Assembly (NCBI RefSeq): GCF_003185915.1
Contig: NZ_QHLZ01000005.1
Coordinates: 203,997-267,996, forward strand
Length of the DNA stretch: 64,000 nt
Origin: Arthrobacter psychrochitiniphilus
GTDB lineage: Bacteria; Actinomycetota; Actinomycetes; Actinomycetales; Micrococcaceae
Reading direction: 5' to 3'
Positions 49,080 to 57,292 of the stretch are shown here, one piece after another; within the stretch, counting starts at the first letter, position 1; every line of letters begins with the position of its first letter. Below the pieces are notes generated by a model, which worked only from the letters and a program-made list of their open reading frames with translations, searched no databases and was not told the origin of the DNA. The translations under genes were made by a program, and so were the position numbers.

Positions 49080-49330
49080 ACTTGCAGTTTGCCCCGCCAA
49101 CCTATTTCGCGGCTAAAGCCCGTTCGGAATCTAAACGGCAGATAAGTGATGCTGTAATTATTGCGGAGATTACCCAGTCCACCGGAAAAACTAAGGTGGC
49201 TTTGATGCTAGGAAAGTCCATTTTGCTCTGAATGGTGGGGGCCACACGATGGCACGGGGCCTCGTGGAGCGCTCGATGAACGGTCTGGACTGAACGATGC
49301 ACCCCGGGCGAAGGGACCCCGCATCTGGAG
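49080..49330 (+). mobile_element. IS3-family transposase OrfB remnant
   Basis: The plus strand reads LQFAPPTYFAAKARSESKRQ followed by ISDAVIIAEI, which matches the start of IS3-group OrfB (the APSTYY motif and following helix). After a frameshift near 49180 it continues HFALNGGGHTMARGLVERSM, equivalent to the segment before the DDE domain. The catalytic core is missing, and there are no clear inverted repeats. Confidence 0.55.
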
Positions 49331-50229
49331 CGTAGTCGCAGAGACCGGAACGGGAAGGATATCGCAACCTATCACGAGGGTGATCAGCGGCAGCTGGTGT
49401 GAAACCCACCATCAAATTTCGGCTGGCTGACGGCTATTGCCGTGGCGCCCCGGACCAAGACGCCGGCTCGTATGCGAACCAGAGATTACCAGATGCGCGG
49501 GCCGTGATCCGTAAACTCCTCGTGACGCAAACTTGCAGCGCAGGATCAGGGCCGGCAGCTGCTGTTCAGTAATTCTGTTCTGATCCCCAATGGTGCCGAA
49601 GGCGAGCCCAACAATTTCAAGAACAAGACGATGCTTGCCCATGCCGCCACCTAGCCATTGTCTGGATACTCATTGTCAGGTGGCCGCTGCTGCGCGGGGC
49701 CCAGGGTATCCGCATTGCCGATGTGCATATAGACCACCTCGGCGGTCGTGTCCGCAGTGACGGGTACCGTGGCCGGGCGTCAAGATTTTTGCAGGGTCAA
49801 GGTGGGCCAGACACCAGAATCTTATATATTGGGCGAGTCTAACACCGTCGTCAACAGCATCGCACTGCCTCTTGGAGAGGCGCAGCCGCGTGAGTCAATG
49901 AGGCGGCAAAGGCCCGTCCCACATGTGTCGTGAAACGTGAGACGCTTGCTCGTGTGGCGCGCATTGCCTCCTGCTGCTGCGCCATAGTTCCGATCAGCAC
50001 GATCGGAGCGGGAACCTGGAAAATGACCCGTTTTGTTTTCCCGCCATTGCGCGCAGCAGATGATGGAAGTCGAAGGAGATGCCTGTCTCGCCCGCATCGT
50101 GACCAACGCTGGCACAGGCCTTTTCGCTGTTGGTGTCGTTCAGGTGGGCGGTTACACGGCCGGTGGGTCAGACCGCTGAACTACCGTGTGCACCCGTCTG
50201 GCGCGTTGGAGAAAGGAGTCCACCCAGAT
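49331..50229. other. Region without a recognised gene
   Basis: About 900 bp between the IS3 fragment and the NuoF-like fragment show only short frames with stops. The last part may be decayed upstream sequence of the NuoF-like gene, but I cannot align it. No RNA gene or strong repeat was seen. Confidence 0.4.
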
Positions 50230-50470
50230 GTGGGCGTGGGCCACATGCTTCATCCGAGGAATGCGTTTTGGTGGCTATAGCAAAAATTGCTCAGCTATTT
50301 GGCAGGGGAGCCCGCCAGACAATGTGGGCCGTGCATGGTGGGCATGACTGCCATGATCCGGAAGGGTACTGTCTGGTTCGCTGGAATTGCATTGAAGATA
50401 TTCTCGGACGGCTGTAAGGCGCACTTTGCCGGTGCCTTCACTAGAAAAATCAGGAGGACAGCTTGAGGGA
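50230..50470 (+). pseudogene. NuoF-like (NADH-binding Fe-S flavoprotein) C-terminal remnant
   Basis: Frames read ECVLVAIAKIAQLF, then EPARQCGPCMVGMTAMI, and then EGTVWFAGIALKIF with DGCKAHFAGA. The SARQCGPC-like motif and the following segment resemble the iron-sulfur region near the C-terminus of NADH dehydrogenase subunit F-type proteins. Frame changes are needed at about 50300 and 50360. Most of the gene is lost upstream. The identification rests on this short block only. Confidence 0.4.
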
Positions 50471-50494
50471 AACGCTCCCTATTTTACTGGTTCA

Positions 50495-50660
50495 GGTGTG
50501 AAGGGTGTGGGCTTGCGCCGAACTCTTACCTGCCGGGCGGGCGGCAATGACTGGCGCTATCCTCTCGCCAAACAGTCCTGCAACGGTGGCCGTTCAAACG
50601 TCACGGTAAGTCCCGAGGACGTTGATACCGTCGGGGAGGAGGTCAACCGGTGTTCCTAGC
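50495..50660 (+). pseudogene. Possible ferredoxin remnant
   Basis: After the NuoF-like piece, frames give CAELLPAGRA and then, in another frame, DWRYPLAKQ, resembling the small 3Fe-4S/4Fe-4S ferredoxins whose N-terminus contains GLCAELLP and a DDWGYP segment. Stops and frame changes abound. Only a weak case can be made. Confidence 0.25.
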
Positions 50661-50754
50661 GTCGATGAGCTTGTCATCACAACAGGGCAACAACTGAAGC
50701 CAGGCATCCCCTTCATCCTGGTGACGGAGTCCGTATTGTGATTCTTGGTGGCGG

Positions 50755-51415
50755 CTAAATTAAACCGCTTGCACCGAGGACGCTGCCGATGCCACAGTTC
50801 GCCGCTAGTGCTAGAGCACCGCCAATGACCAGACGAGGCGCCGAAGTAATTTTGGAGCTGCCCCCAATGGCGGCGCTAAGAGTACCCGTGAGGGCCAAAG
50901 CCAGCAGGACAGCTATGAACGTCACAGGGATCCGCAGCTCGGTTGGCGGCAGCAAAATAGCGAGCAAGGGCAAAACCGCGCCGACGGTAAACGCTACCGC
51001 CGAGGCATATGCGGCCTGCCACGGATTGGCTACCTCGTTTTGGCTAATGTTGAGTTCTTCAGATAGGTGCGCGGACAGGGCATCGTGGGCCGTCAGCTCA
51101 ACGGCCACTTGCGCCGCTGTGGCGGGACTGAGACCTTTAGCCCGATAGAGCCCCGTAGGTTCAGCCAATTCTGCGTCCGGGTCCTCGACGAGTTCGCTCA
51201 GCTCCTTCTCGATCATGCCCGCTGACCTTCGCGTTGGCTGCTAACGGAAACATATTCACCCAAAGCCATCGAAATGGCGCCACCAACTAGCGCAGCGACT
51301 CCCGCGACAAGAATCGGGGTTGACGAGTTCGCCACACCCGCGACTCCAACGACCGTCGCGGCGACGGAGACGATACCGTCGTTGGCGCCGAGCACCCCTG
51401 CCCGAAGCCAGTTCA
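50755..51415 (-). pseudogene. VIT1/CCC1 family metal transporter, frameshifted
   Basis: The N-terminal frame (about 51415 to 51213) reads RLNWLRAGVLGANDGIVSVA, TVVGVAGVANSSTPILVAGV, and ISMALGEYVSVSSQREGQRA, ending at a stop. A one-base shift gives MIEKELSELVEDPDAELAEP, then LTAHDALSAHLSEELNI, NPWQAAYASAVAFTVGAVLP and LRIPVTFIAVLLALALTG. These are the usual five helices of a VIT1-like Fe2+/Mn2+ transporter. The proximal residues upstream of RLNWLRAG also lack a start codon. The break lies at CGGGCATGATC (about 51213). A single sequencing error could explain the internal break. Confidence 0.75.
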
Positions 51416-51454
51416 GGCGCCTTCGAGGGCGCTTTGTGCCGTTTGATTCTCACT

Positions 51455-51805
51455 ACTTCTTTGAAGAAGCAGCCCCGCCAGTGCCAGGACCAACATCTGG
51501 TACATGATGTGTGGCATCTGTGCTGGCGCCAATCAGTATGGGCCGGGGGTGATCCGCTCACGAGCTGGGATGTGAGGCTCCTTGGCTTGCCCAATCCAAA
51601 TGCAGTCTCAACTGCATCATCGAGGTTCTTTTGTGAAGCCCCATCAAAATCGAATTTTCCCACTGCGTAGGGCACTATGTAGGCGTTTGGATACTTCCAG
51701 AACATCAAGGCTTTCACCTGTGCGAGGAGATATTTTGCCAACCATACGGCTTCGCTCAGAGCCCTAATGGACGAGGCTCGTCCGTCGCCTCCGATGATGA
51801 TGGTG
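51455..51805 (-). pseudogene. Universal stress protein remnant
   Basis: The minus strand encodes IIIGGDGRASSIRALSEAVW, LAKYLLAQVKALMFWKYPNA, VGKFDFDGASQKNLDDAVET and LVSGSPPAHTDW, a decayed Usp N-terminal two thirds. A frameshift then leads to GASTDATHHVPD and the frame ends. The ATP-binding loop (GSRGHGGF) and the last strand are deleted. The start codon is not evident. Confidence 0.65.
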
Positions 51806-51925
51806 GGTTTTCAAGGTTGTCCTCCCGTCCTCACGGGGTGGATCTGATCCCGAGTTACGGGATCTAAAACGTAGAAAAGGCTCCTCCGTTGTCCCAAGGG
51901 TGGCACTATCGTGAATCGAACGTTA

Positions 51926-51971
51926 GGGACTTTTGACCCTGTGCAGCTGCCTTCGCCGGCGTTGATCATTA
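51926..51971 (+). promoter_or_regulatory. DosR-box-like palindrome with -10 hexamer, upstream of usp
   Basis: GGGACTTTTGACCCT (51926-51940) has one mismatch to GGGACTTTGGACCCT. TCATTA at 51966-51971 lies 33 nt from the palindrome centre. The flanks match the 16628 site (AGGGACTTTTGACCCTGTGCA against a 19/21 identical sequence). The Usp start codon is at 52075, so the leader would be about 95 nt. Confidence 0.5.
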
Positions 51972-52074
51972 AAGTGGGTCGGGCAGCGAAGTGGAAAGTC
52001 TGAGCGGATCAAGCCCCTTCTGGGAGGTGCCTCGCGGCCGGAACTGCAGGAATCAAACGTGAAAGAGTCGAAAG

Positions 52075-52620
52075 ATGGTTGAAGCCATGGAAGAAGAGAG
52101 AGTCCACGAGCGTGCGCGCATTGTGGTGGGTGTAGACGGGTCTCCCGAGTCGGTCTTGGCACTGAAGTGGGCACAGACGCTGGCGCATTCACTTGACGCC
52201 ACGATTACAGCTGTCACCGCATGGCATGTGGAGACCATGTTCGGCACGTACATCAGTCCGGACTGGGACCCGAACGAGGATGCGCGCCGGATTCTGAGGA
52301 TCGCCACGCACGAGGCATTCGGAGACAACCCGCCGAAAGGATTTACTGGAGTATCCGTTCGTGGAAGACCAGCCCAAGCCTTGCTCGAGTCCGCCCAATC
52401 TGCGCAGATGCTCATAGTTGGCTCGCGTGGTCGCGGTGGATTCACAGGAATGTTGTTGGGCTCCGTGAGTTCTGCCTGCGCCGAACACGCAAGTTGTCCG
52501 GTCTTGGTAGTACACGGTACAGCGGATATAGCGGAGGCGCAGGCAGCCTTGGATGTAAGCCATGAGGTCACCGAAGCGACCAGCCCGTCAGCTGCGCTGC
52601 GGCGCGAAACGACTTCGTAA
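52075..52620 (+). CDS. Universal stress protein (UspA family)
   Basis: This 181-residue Usp has RIVVGVDGSPESVLALKWAQ and the ATP-binding loop LIVGSRGRGGFTGMLLGSVS, followed by CPVLVVHGTADI. It closely resembles the Usp at 16696 (shared VDGSPES, ALKWA, HAFGD-like and GLLLGSVSSACA features), as do their promoters. An ATG at 52087 is an alternative start. The tail after residue 150 is rich in Ala, Glu and Ser. Confidence 0.9.
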   Translation: MVEAMEEERVHERARIVVGVDGSPESVLALKWAQTLAHSLDATITAVTAWHVETMFGTYISPDWDPNEDARRILRIATHEAFGDNPPKGFTGVSVRGRPAQALLESAQSAQMLIVGSRGRGGFTGMLLGSVSSACAEHASCPVLVVHGTADIAEAQAALDVSHEVTEATSPSAALRRETTS

Positions 52621-52733
52621 GATCGTACGGTTGAAGAATGTCCATGGTTTCTCCGTCAGACTTCTTACAGAGCCTCTTCCTGATTTGGTGCTACTAGACA
52701 CCGACATCAAACCCCAGGAAGAGGCTCCCTCCG

Positions 52734-53048
52734 TTAAGAACACGGCGATGCTAGAAAATAAGAGTGGCCAGTTTCATGGCCACCATTCGGCAGTTTTTCA
52801 TGGCCGCCAACAATGGTCGGCAAGGTGTTGGGGAAAGTCCTATGGCAAGACCTTTGCGCCCTTCCCGAGGGTTCTTGAACCATGGCTTGCAGGAGTCGGT
52901 AGAAGATCATGCCGGGGGCGTGTGAGTGTCTGCGCTTGAACCAAAAGGCGAACTCGTCAAGGAAGGTGCTCAGGTGTTCTGGCTGGATGCCGACTAGCGT
53001 CACGAATTTGAAGTCATGTCGAGGAGGCTGCGTGACGGCGTTCGTCAA
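52734..53048 (-). mobile_element. IS1595-family transposase C-terminal remnant
   Basis: The minus frame contains VGIQPEHLSTFLDEFAFWFK and RRHSHAPGMIFYRLLQAMVQ, the end of ISXO2/IS1595-type DDE transposases (LDEF-FRFNRR, then L-FYRLL). The upstream catalytic domain is not recognisable, and the sequence on either side of the block is not transposase-like. No terminal inverted repeats were found. Confidence 0.55.
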
Positions 53049-53331
53049 ATTGGCGTCCGTGGCGAACGTTAGGATTTGGACGGCTTCACGTCTAGTCGTG
53101 AGTCACGAATACGGGAACGGTCGAGCATTCACAGGATGTCGGGTTTCTCAAGGCCTGTGCAGTCAATTGGACACCATTCAATTTGTGGCAAGGCTGGTGG
53201 GCTTGAAGCGGCATCCGAACGCTACGCTGTGCTGCTGGCAAGGGGAATCGGGAGCTGGTGTCATGACATCGGCCGGTGGCTCGGATGCCTAGAGGGCTGG
53301 TGATAGACGATGAAAATGGTGGAATTCTAAC

Positions 53332-53416
53332 TCAAAAACGTGAGCAGAAATCGAGCCTAGTTCCGCCCCAAATCATGCCAAAAACGTGAGCAACTTTTCG
53401 TTCAAAAACGTGAGAA
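53332..53416. repeat. Three 15-bp repeats (CAAAAACGTGAG), possible solo IS end
   Basis: TCAAAAACGTGAGCA (53332-53346), CCAAAAACGTGAGCA (53378-53392) and TCAAAAACGTGAGAA (53402-53416) are direct copies spaced irregularly. Repeated subterminal boxes like this occur at ends of IS21-type elements; none is complete here. The block ends 18 bp before the tRNA-bearing repeat of the integrated element. Confidence 0.5.
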
Positions 53417-53433
53417 AACCGTGACCTGGGTCC

Positions 53434-53534
53434 TTTTTGGCCTCAAACCACTCTGACCTGCTGAACCTAACCGCAGGTCACCAGGACCATGTTGGTACCC
53501 CGGGCCGGACTCGAACCGGCGGTCAAGAGAATCT
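53434..53534 (-). repeat. Left att-like repeat containing a tRNA 3' end
   Basis: This 101-bp block begins TTTTTGGCC, contains a stem (TGACCTGC ... GCAGGTCA) and ends with a 42-bp tRNA-like piece at 53493-53534. On the minus strand that piece has a perfect T-arm GCCGG-TTCGAGT-CCGGC, acceptor CCGGGGT and ACCA. There is no D-arm, no usable anticodon arm and no 5' acceptor partner. A related block lies at 57889-57988. Integrating elements copy tRNA 3' ends into att sites, so this is read as attL or attR. Confidence 0.6.
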
Positions 53535-53650
53535 AACCTCCTGAGTATGGCGGGCTGTCGTTGACCCTCAAAAACATTGAGTTCTAGCGAATTTTGGGTG
53601 ATTTCAAAGACGATGGTATGCCGTAGATGGCGGTTGTTTTGGTTTAAAAA

Positions 53651-53670
53651 GGGGGAGTAATAAGGGGAGT
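53651..53670 (+). repeat. GGGGGAGT-type short repeats, left cluster
   Basis: GGGGGAGT at 53651-53658 and AGGGGAGT at 53663-53670 lie just inside the left att-like repeat. Three further exact copies lie just inside the right one. Their position near both ends suggests integrase arm-type or accessory sites (inference). Confidence 0.4.
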
Positions 53671-53895
53671 GCCTCTTGCGCTCGCTTTCACGTCAACTGG
53701 ATTTCGGCTGCGACTATCGGCGTGGACAGGTTCGCCGGTGATTGGCCGTCGTGCTCTGTCCATGCCAACTTCTGTGCTGCCTATTTTACGCCTGGCGCCG
53801 GAAGCGGGCACTTCGTTGGTTGCAGATGGGTGACCTTTGGGCCGTTTCAATACTGCTGACACCCGACTTCAAATGGTCGGTGGTCGAGGATGACC

Positions 53896-53920
53896 TCAAG
53901 TCCAGGCGTCCTGGACTTGA
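53896..53920. promoter_or_regulatory. Perfect 11-bp inverted repeat upstream of the toxin-antitoxin pair
   Basis: TCAAGTCCAGG at 53896-53906 and CCTGGACTTGA at 53910-53920 form a perfect palindrome with CGT between the arms. It lies about 55 bp before the antitoxin start and could be an operator, or a terminator for unidentified upstream transcription. Confidence 0.45.
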
Positions 53921-53942
53921 CCATTCTTCGCCTACGTACTTG

Positions 53943-53959
53943 ACGTACGTGATGTACAT
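53943..53959. promoter_or_regulatory. Candidate antitoxin operator (ACGTACGT and ATGTACAT palindromes)
   Basis: ACGTACGT (53943-53950) and ATGTACAT (53952-53959) lie side by side right before the antitoxin gene. YefM/Phd antitoxins bind palindromes with a TGTACA core, which is present in the second. Autorepression of the operon is inferred. Confidence 0.45.
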
Positions 53960-53975
53960 ATGGATGATGGGCTGT

Positions 53976-54416
53976 ATGAGTACCCCTAAACATGAGAGCG
54001 CCGGCGGACGCGTTTACGGTTTTACCCAGGCGCGGGAGTCACTGAAGGCGATCCTAGATTCCAGCGAAAGGGGTGGATTGTCTACGATCAGCCGTCCGGA
54101 TCGAGCTCCGGCAGCCGTGGTCAATGGTGAGAGCTTGCGTCGCTTTTTGGCGTTAACGGTCGCGCCGAACGTTCAGGTCGTGAATGAGGACGGGGCGTGG
54201 GCTGTTTTCATGTCTGGGCAGCCGTTTGCCGCCGAAGCCACTGAGCTAGGGGAGGCCCTAGAAGACTTCGTGGACGCACTGCGGGACTATGCAGAAGATT
54301 GGGAAGACCACCTGTATGCCGCCCCAAACCATCGGGAGAATTGGGCGCTGGTCCAGCTAGTTGATCTATCCACGGATGAACAGTTGACCACCTGGCTTAC
54401 TGGTTCCGTGGCGTGA
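53976..54416 (+). CDS. Phd/YefM-type antitoxin (type II toxin-antitoxin)
   Basis: The 146-residue protein begins after ATG at 53976 (STPKHESAGG). It has a Phd-like N-terminal DNA-binding part: VYGFTQARESLKAILDSSER, GGLSTISRPDRAPAAVVNGE and LRRFL. A longer C-terminal region with EALEDFVDALRDYAEDWEDH and NHRENWALVQLVDLS probably binds the toxin. In-frame ATGs at 53964 and 53967 are alternative starts. It overlaps the toxin gene by 4 nt (GTGA). The frame stays open far upstream but without family sequence. Confidence 0.75.
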   Translation: MSTPKHESAGGRVYGFTQARESLKAILDSSERGGLSTISRPDRAPAAVVNGESLRRFLALTVAPNVQVVNEDGAWAVFMSGQPFAAEATELGEALEDFVDALRDYAEDWEDHLYAAPNHRENWALVQLVDLSTDEQLTTWLTGSVA

Positions 54417-54856
54417 GCGTCCGTCGGCTCGGTGGTCGGGATGACCACGAGAAATTCTGTGTGACCGAAAAGTGGGAATTGGTGGTGAATGCCCGCGGGA
54501 AGCCCGTGCGACACCACACAACATACCGACTTGCGCTGAAGGACGGGCGGATCCTGCGAACGCGTATTTCACGCCCGGTGGACCGGACAACGTACTCAGC
54601 GTCGATCTGGAACCACGTTCTCCAAGACCAGCTCACGGTCGAAGACGATTTGTTTTGGGCCTGCGTTGAGGATGGGGTGTTACCTGCGCGCGGTACTGCG
54701 TCCGTACCCGAGTCGGCGATTCCCCTGGCGCTGGTCTGGCAACTCACTCGCACTGCTGGTATTGATGAAGCAGTCGTTGCGCGAATGACGAAGGAGCAGG
54801 CTGTCCAGGCGATCAATGACTATTGGATGTCCCAAGGGAACCAAACCGGCGACTGA
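54413..54856 (+). CDS. Toxin partner (cytotoxic translational repressor-like)
   Basis: The 147-residue protein starts with GTG overlapping the antitoxin stop. It has EKFCVTEKWELVVNARGKPV, THTTY-like RHHTTYRLALKDGRILRTRI and TYSASIWNHVLQDQLTVEDD followed by LFWACVEDGVLPARG, a pattern I associate with the toxin half of the large Phd-type pairs of actinobacteria. The mechanism, perhaps RNA cleavage on the ribosome, is not shown by sequence. Gene order antitoxin-toxin with coupling supports the call. Confidence 0.65.
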   Translation: MSVRRLGGRDDHEKFCVTEKWELVVNARGKPVRHHTTYRLALKDGRILRTRISRPVDRTTYSASIWNHVLQDQLTVEDDLFWACVEDGVLPARGTASVPESAIPLALVWQLTRTAGIDEAVVARMTKEQAVQAINDYWMSQGNQTGD

Positions 54857-55057
54857 CGGCTCAGCCCCCGGGCAGCAGGGCTTTTTCGCCATGGCGGGGT
54901 GCGGATTCAAAATGGCCAGCACCTGATTGGCAGGTTACGCCGACCTGTATGTTTCGCCGACGGAGGACATCCAGTTGCTCAGAATCTGTTTTGCGCGGCT
55001 TCGAATCCATCAAATTACGCTCATCGACAGAGAAAAGTAAAGACCGGCACTGGACCC

Positions 55058-55345
55058 CTAGGGGCGGAACCGGTCGTGTTGGTCAAAAATTACCACATGT
55101 GTCGCCTCGATTCGTCGACTTGACGCCCAGCCGCGTGGCACCTCTGCCCGGAAGCGGCTAGCAAAATTGGCTGGGCAACCCGCGCGTAAGGTCTCAGCCT
55201 TTGGCCCAGAGGCGCCCCAAGCTTCGTACCTGCGCACGACACCGTCGAAGGAGCGAAACGTGGCGCGGGCACGCCAAATATTGGGTTTGAGCTGCATGCG
55301 GGTGATCTGACCCCACGTGCCCAACGGCAGGCGTGCTCTAGGCAA
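55058..55345 (-). pseudogene. Tyrosine site-specific integrase, N-terminal remnant
   Basis: The minus frame from a TTG at 55345, overlapping the excisionase end, reads RLPLGTWGQITRMQLKPNIW, RARATFRSFDGVVRRYEAWG and ASGPKAE, the N-terminal arm-binding part of actinobacterial integrases. After this the frame continues as unrelated sequence to a stop near 55058. The core-binding and catalytic domains (R-H-R-Y) are absent. Confidence 0.6.
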
Positions 55346-55559
55346 AGTGATCTTCCGTCGTTGCGAGCCACTCATTGAGGTCGCTGCGGCTGATACGCAG
55401 GTGCCGGCCAATGCGGTGAGCTCGTGGACCAAGGTGCTTGACCCGCCACTGGTAGAAGGTCTGCTCCGGAATTTGCAGTTCCTTGCAGATGTCCCGTGGG
55501 CTCAGCCATTCCTCAGCGACTGCTGCGGTGGACGGGACATGGCTAATTTGCTCGCTCAT
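55338..55559 (-). CDS. Excisionase-type helix-turn-helix DNA-binding protein
   Basis: The 73-residue protein has a MerR/AlpA-like winged helix domain: WLSPRDICKELQIPEQTFYQ, WRVKHLGPRAHRIGRHLRIS and RSDLNEWL, as in excisionases placed right before an integrase. The ATG at 55559 has AGGAGC 7 nt upstream; a longer frame to 55619 lacks a site. It would direct excision of the element or regulate its integrase. Confidence 0.8.
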   Translation of the reverse strand: MSEQISHVPSTAAVAEEWLSPRDICKELQIPEQTFYQWRVKHLGPRAHRIGRHLRISRSDLNEWLATTEDHFA

Positions 55560-55964
55560 CAGATGCTCCTGTTCAACATGGACGTTCCCCTTTCCATGGC
55601 GCAAAGACACTGAAACCACATGACCGCCGTTGGCATGCCGGAAGAACGACGACGGTGAGCTCGCTTACCGCTGTCCCCGAGCGGGGACTCTACTATTTGG
55701 GTTGACGTCGGGCCGCTGATAATAATGCCAGCGTTGTGCGGCAAGGCGCGCGTGCTGGCTAGCCATGTCATCGGCTCCAACGTGGTGAACCACCAAGTCC
55801 CGTCGGGCTGGACCGGACCGTGCGTGGACGGAAATGGGGGAGGGCGGTCATGCGGCATAACGTTTTTCTCGGAATAATCGGTATTCCAAGACAGTTGCCC
55901 CGAAATCGACCAAGCCTCGACAAGGACGAGGAGGCACAGGGTGTTGGCGATTCAGGCAGACGAG
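55560..55964. other. Intergenic region between excisionase and heliorhodopsin genes
   Basis: The 405-bp stretch shows only overlapping short frames on both strands. No terminator or RNA gene is evident to me. It includes the promoter of the excisionase gene (minus strand). Confidence 0.4.
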
Positions 55965-56768
55965 TCAGCCAGTGAATGCGGGAACGATGGCTCCCGAGAA
56001 CACCTGCCACGCGAGGGCCGACTTGGCCACCAGGCTCAGGGTGATATAGGTGCGCTCGCCCTGCAGGTAACTCTTCCACTTGCCGACCTGCTTGTACTGC
56101 AGCCACTGATTGACGGCGAAGGTGTTGAAGAAGAGGAACAATGAAATCACAATGCCCACGACGAAGCTGGGCGCGGCAACGTCGCTTTCGCTTCCGGGAC
56201 GCAGGAAATAGATCAGAACAATGATCCAGGGCACGCTCCCGACCATCGAGCCGAAGATGAAGGGCAGCATCCCCCCGGAGCCAGGTTTCTCGTACTTCTC
56301 CTGCAGGGCGCCGAGGAGGATCATCGCGGCATTCACTGTGAAGACCGCGAACAAGGCTGCGATATCGGTGACCCCGTTGATGGCCAGGATCAGCCAGATC
56401 ATGATCGATGAGCTGAGTGCGTACTCGGTCCAGCGGAAATAGTTGTGGTTCTGCTTGAGTCCATTCTTGTAGCGGCCGAAGAACCACGGGCTGGAGACCA
56501 GGAAGTGGAAGACGGCACTGAGTGCGAGGAAAACGACGACCCCGACACCGATGTTGATCTCGAACACTGTCACGCGTTCCGGCGGTATGGGGGCACCGGG
56601 TGGGCCGGCCAGGTAATCCGCCGTGACGGGGAACAGAACCTGGGTGCTCAGCATGGTGAGAATGATCGTGAAGGCGATGGCCTGCAACAGGTGCAGGCTA
56701 CCCGCGACGACGTTGTAGATGCGAAGCCGAGCGATCTGCTGCTCGCCAGAGTATTTCTTCTTCGCCAT
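55965..56768 (-). CDS. Heliorhodopsin
   Basis: This 267-residue seven-helix protein matches heliorhodopsin, a retinal protein family with inverted membrane topology. Helix 3 has NYFRWTEYALSSSIMIWL with the counterion Glu at residue 115. Helix 7 has ITLSLVAKSALAWQVFSG with the retinal Schiff-base Lys at residue 249. H26 (GSLHLLQA) and H88 (AVFHFL) occupy places of conserved histidines. Other family blocks are FVVGIVISLFLFFNTFAVNQ and QYKQVGKWKSYLQGER. The ATG at 56768 has AGAGGAGT upstream. No retinal synthesis gene is in the window. It lies within the att-bounded element. Signalling or enzyme-regulating function is unproven. Confidence 0.93.
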   Translation of the reverse strand: MAKKKYSGEQQIARLRIYNVVAGSLHLLQAIAFTIILTMLSTQVLFPVTADYLAGPPGAPIPPERVTVFEINIGVGVVVFLALSAVFHFLVSSPWFFGRYKNGLKQNHNYFRWTEYALSSSIMIWLILAINGVTDIAALFAVFTVNAAMILLGALQEKYEKPGSGGMLPFIFGSMVGSVPWIIVLIYFLRPGSESDVAAPSFVVGIVISLFLFFNTFAVNQWLQYKQVGKWKSYLQGERTYITLSLVAKSALAWQVFSGAIVPAFTG

Positions 56769-56892
56769 GACCGTACTCCTCTGTCTCATGTGGGTTCAAC
56801 GCTAACATCGACTCACAGGTGAGGACACCCTTCTGCATGCGTGGGATTGCGGAGGAGCCGAAGCGGCGCGCACGGCTTGACCCGGCTGACAG

Positions 56893-57292
56893 TCAGTGCT
56901 CCGAAGTCGTGATCAGAAAATCGATCAGCAGCGGTGCGAGCGCATCGGCAGATGCCTCGTGGGTCTGGTCCGGCAGGGTCCTGTATGTTCCCTGAGGCAC
57001 GGCACGTGCGGTGACTTTGGCTGTCTTCACGCGCTCGGTGGATGGCTTGACCACTGAGGGATCCGCGATCCCGAGCTGCGCCGCAACGTAATCGACCACA
57101 GCCCATGGCACATCGAGCGGGTCGGCAAGAAGCGCCCGCAAGAACCGGGCCGTCCCGACCTGCACGGCAAACCCAATCCGGCTGTGCTCACCCCTGTGCC
57201 TGCGGATCAACTCCAAATCGTTCTGCGAAGGTTCTCCCACGAACCGCCCGAACGCGGCGGTCTACGCATCACTCAAAAAATTCAACTGGCAC
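56893..57292 (-). pseudogene. Tn3-family transposase N-terminal (DUF4158) remnant
   Basis: A GTG at 57292 starts VPVEFF, matching the VPVEFL beginning of Tn3-type TnpA. After a stop and a shift the frame reads AAFGRFVGEPSQ, LELIRRHRGEHSRIGFAVQ, GTARFLRALLADPLDVPWAV and VDYVAAQLGIADPSVV, then diverges and ends at 56893. The FFLDD segment is deleted. The rest of the 900-1000 residue transposase, resolvase and inverted repeats are missing. Confidence 0.7.

Noticed and set aside
49822..50115. Minus-strand 97-codon ORF
   Set aside because: Composition and lack of motifs suggest chance; the plus strand carries weak NuoF-like traces downstream.
53493..53534. A possible complete tRNA gene
   Set aside because: Only the T-arm, 3' acceptor strand and CCA are present; there is no D-arm, anticodon arm or 5' acceptor strand.
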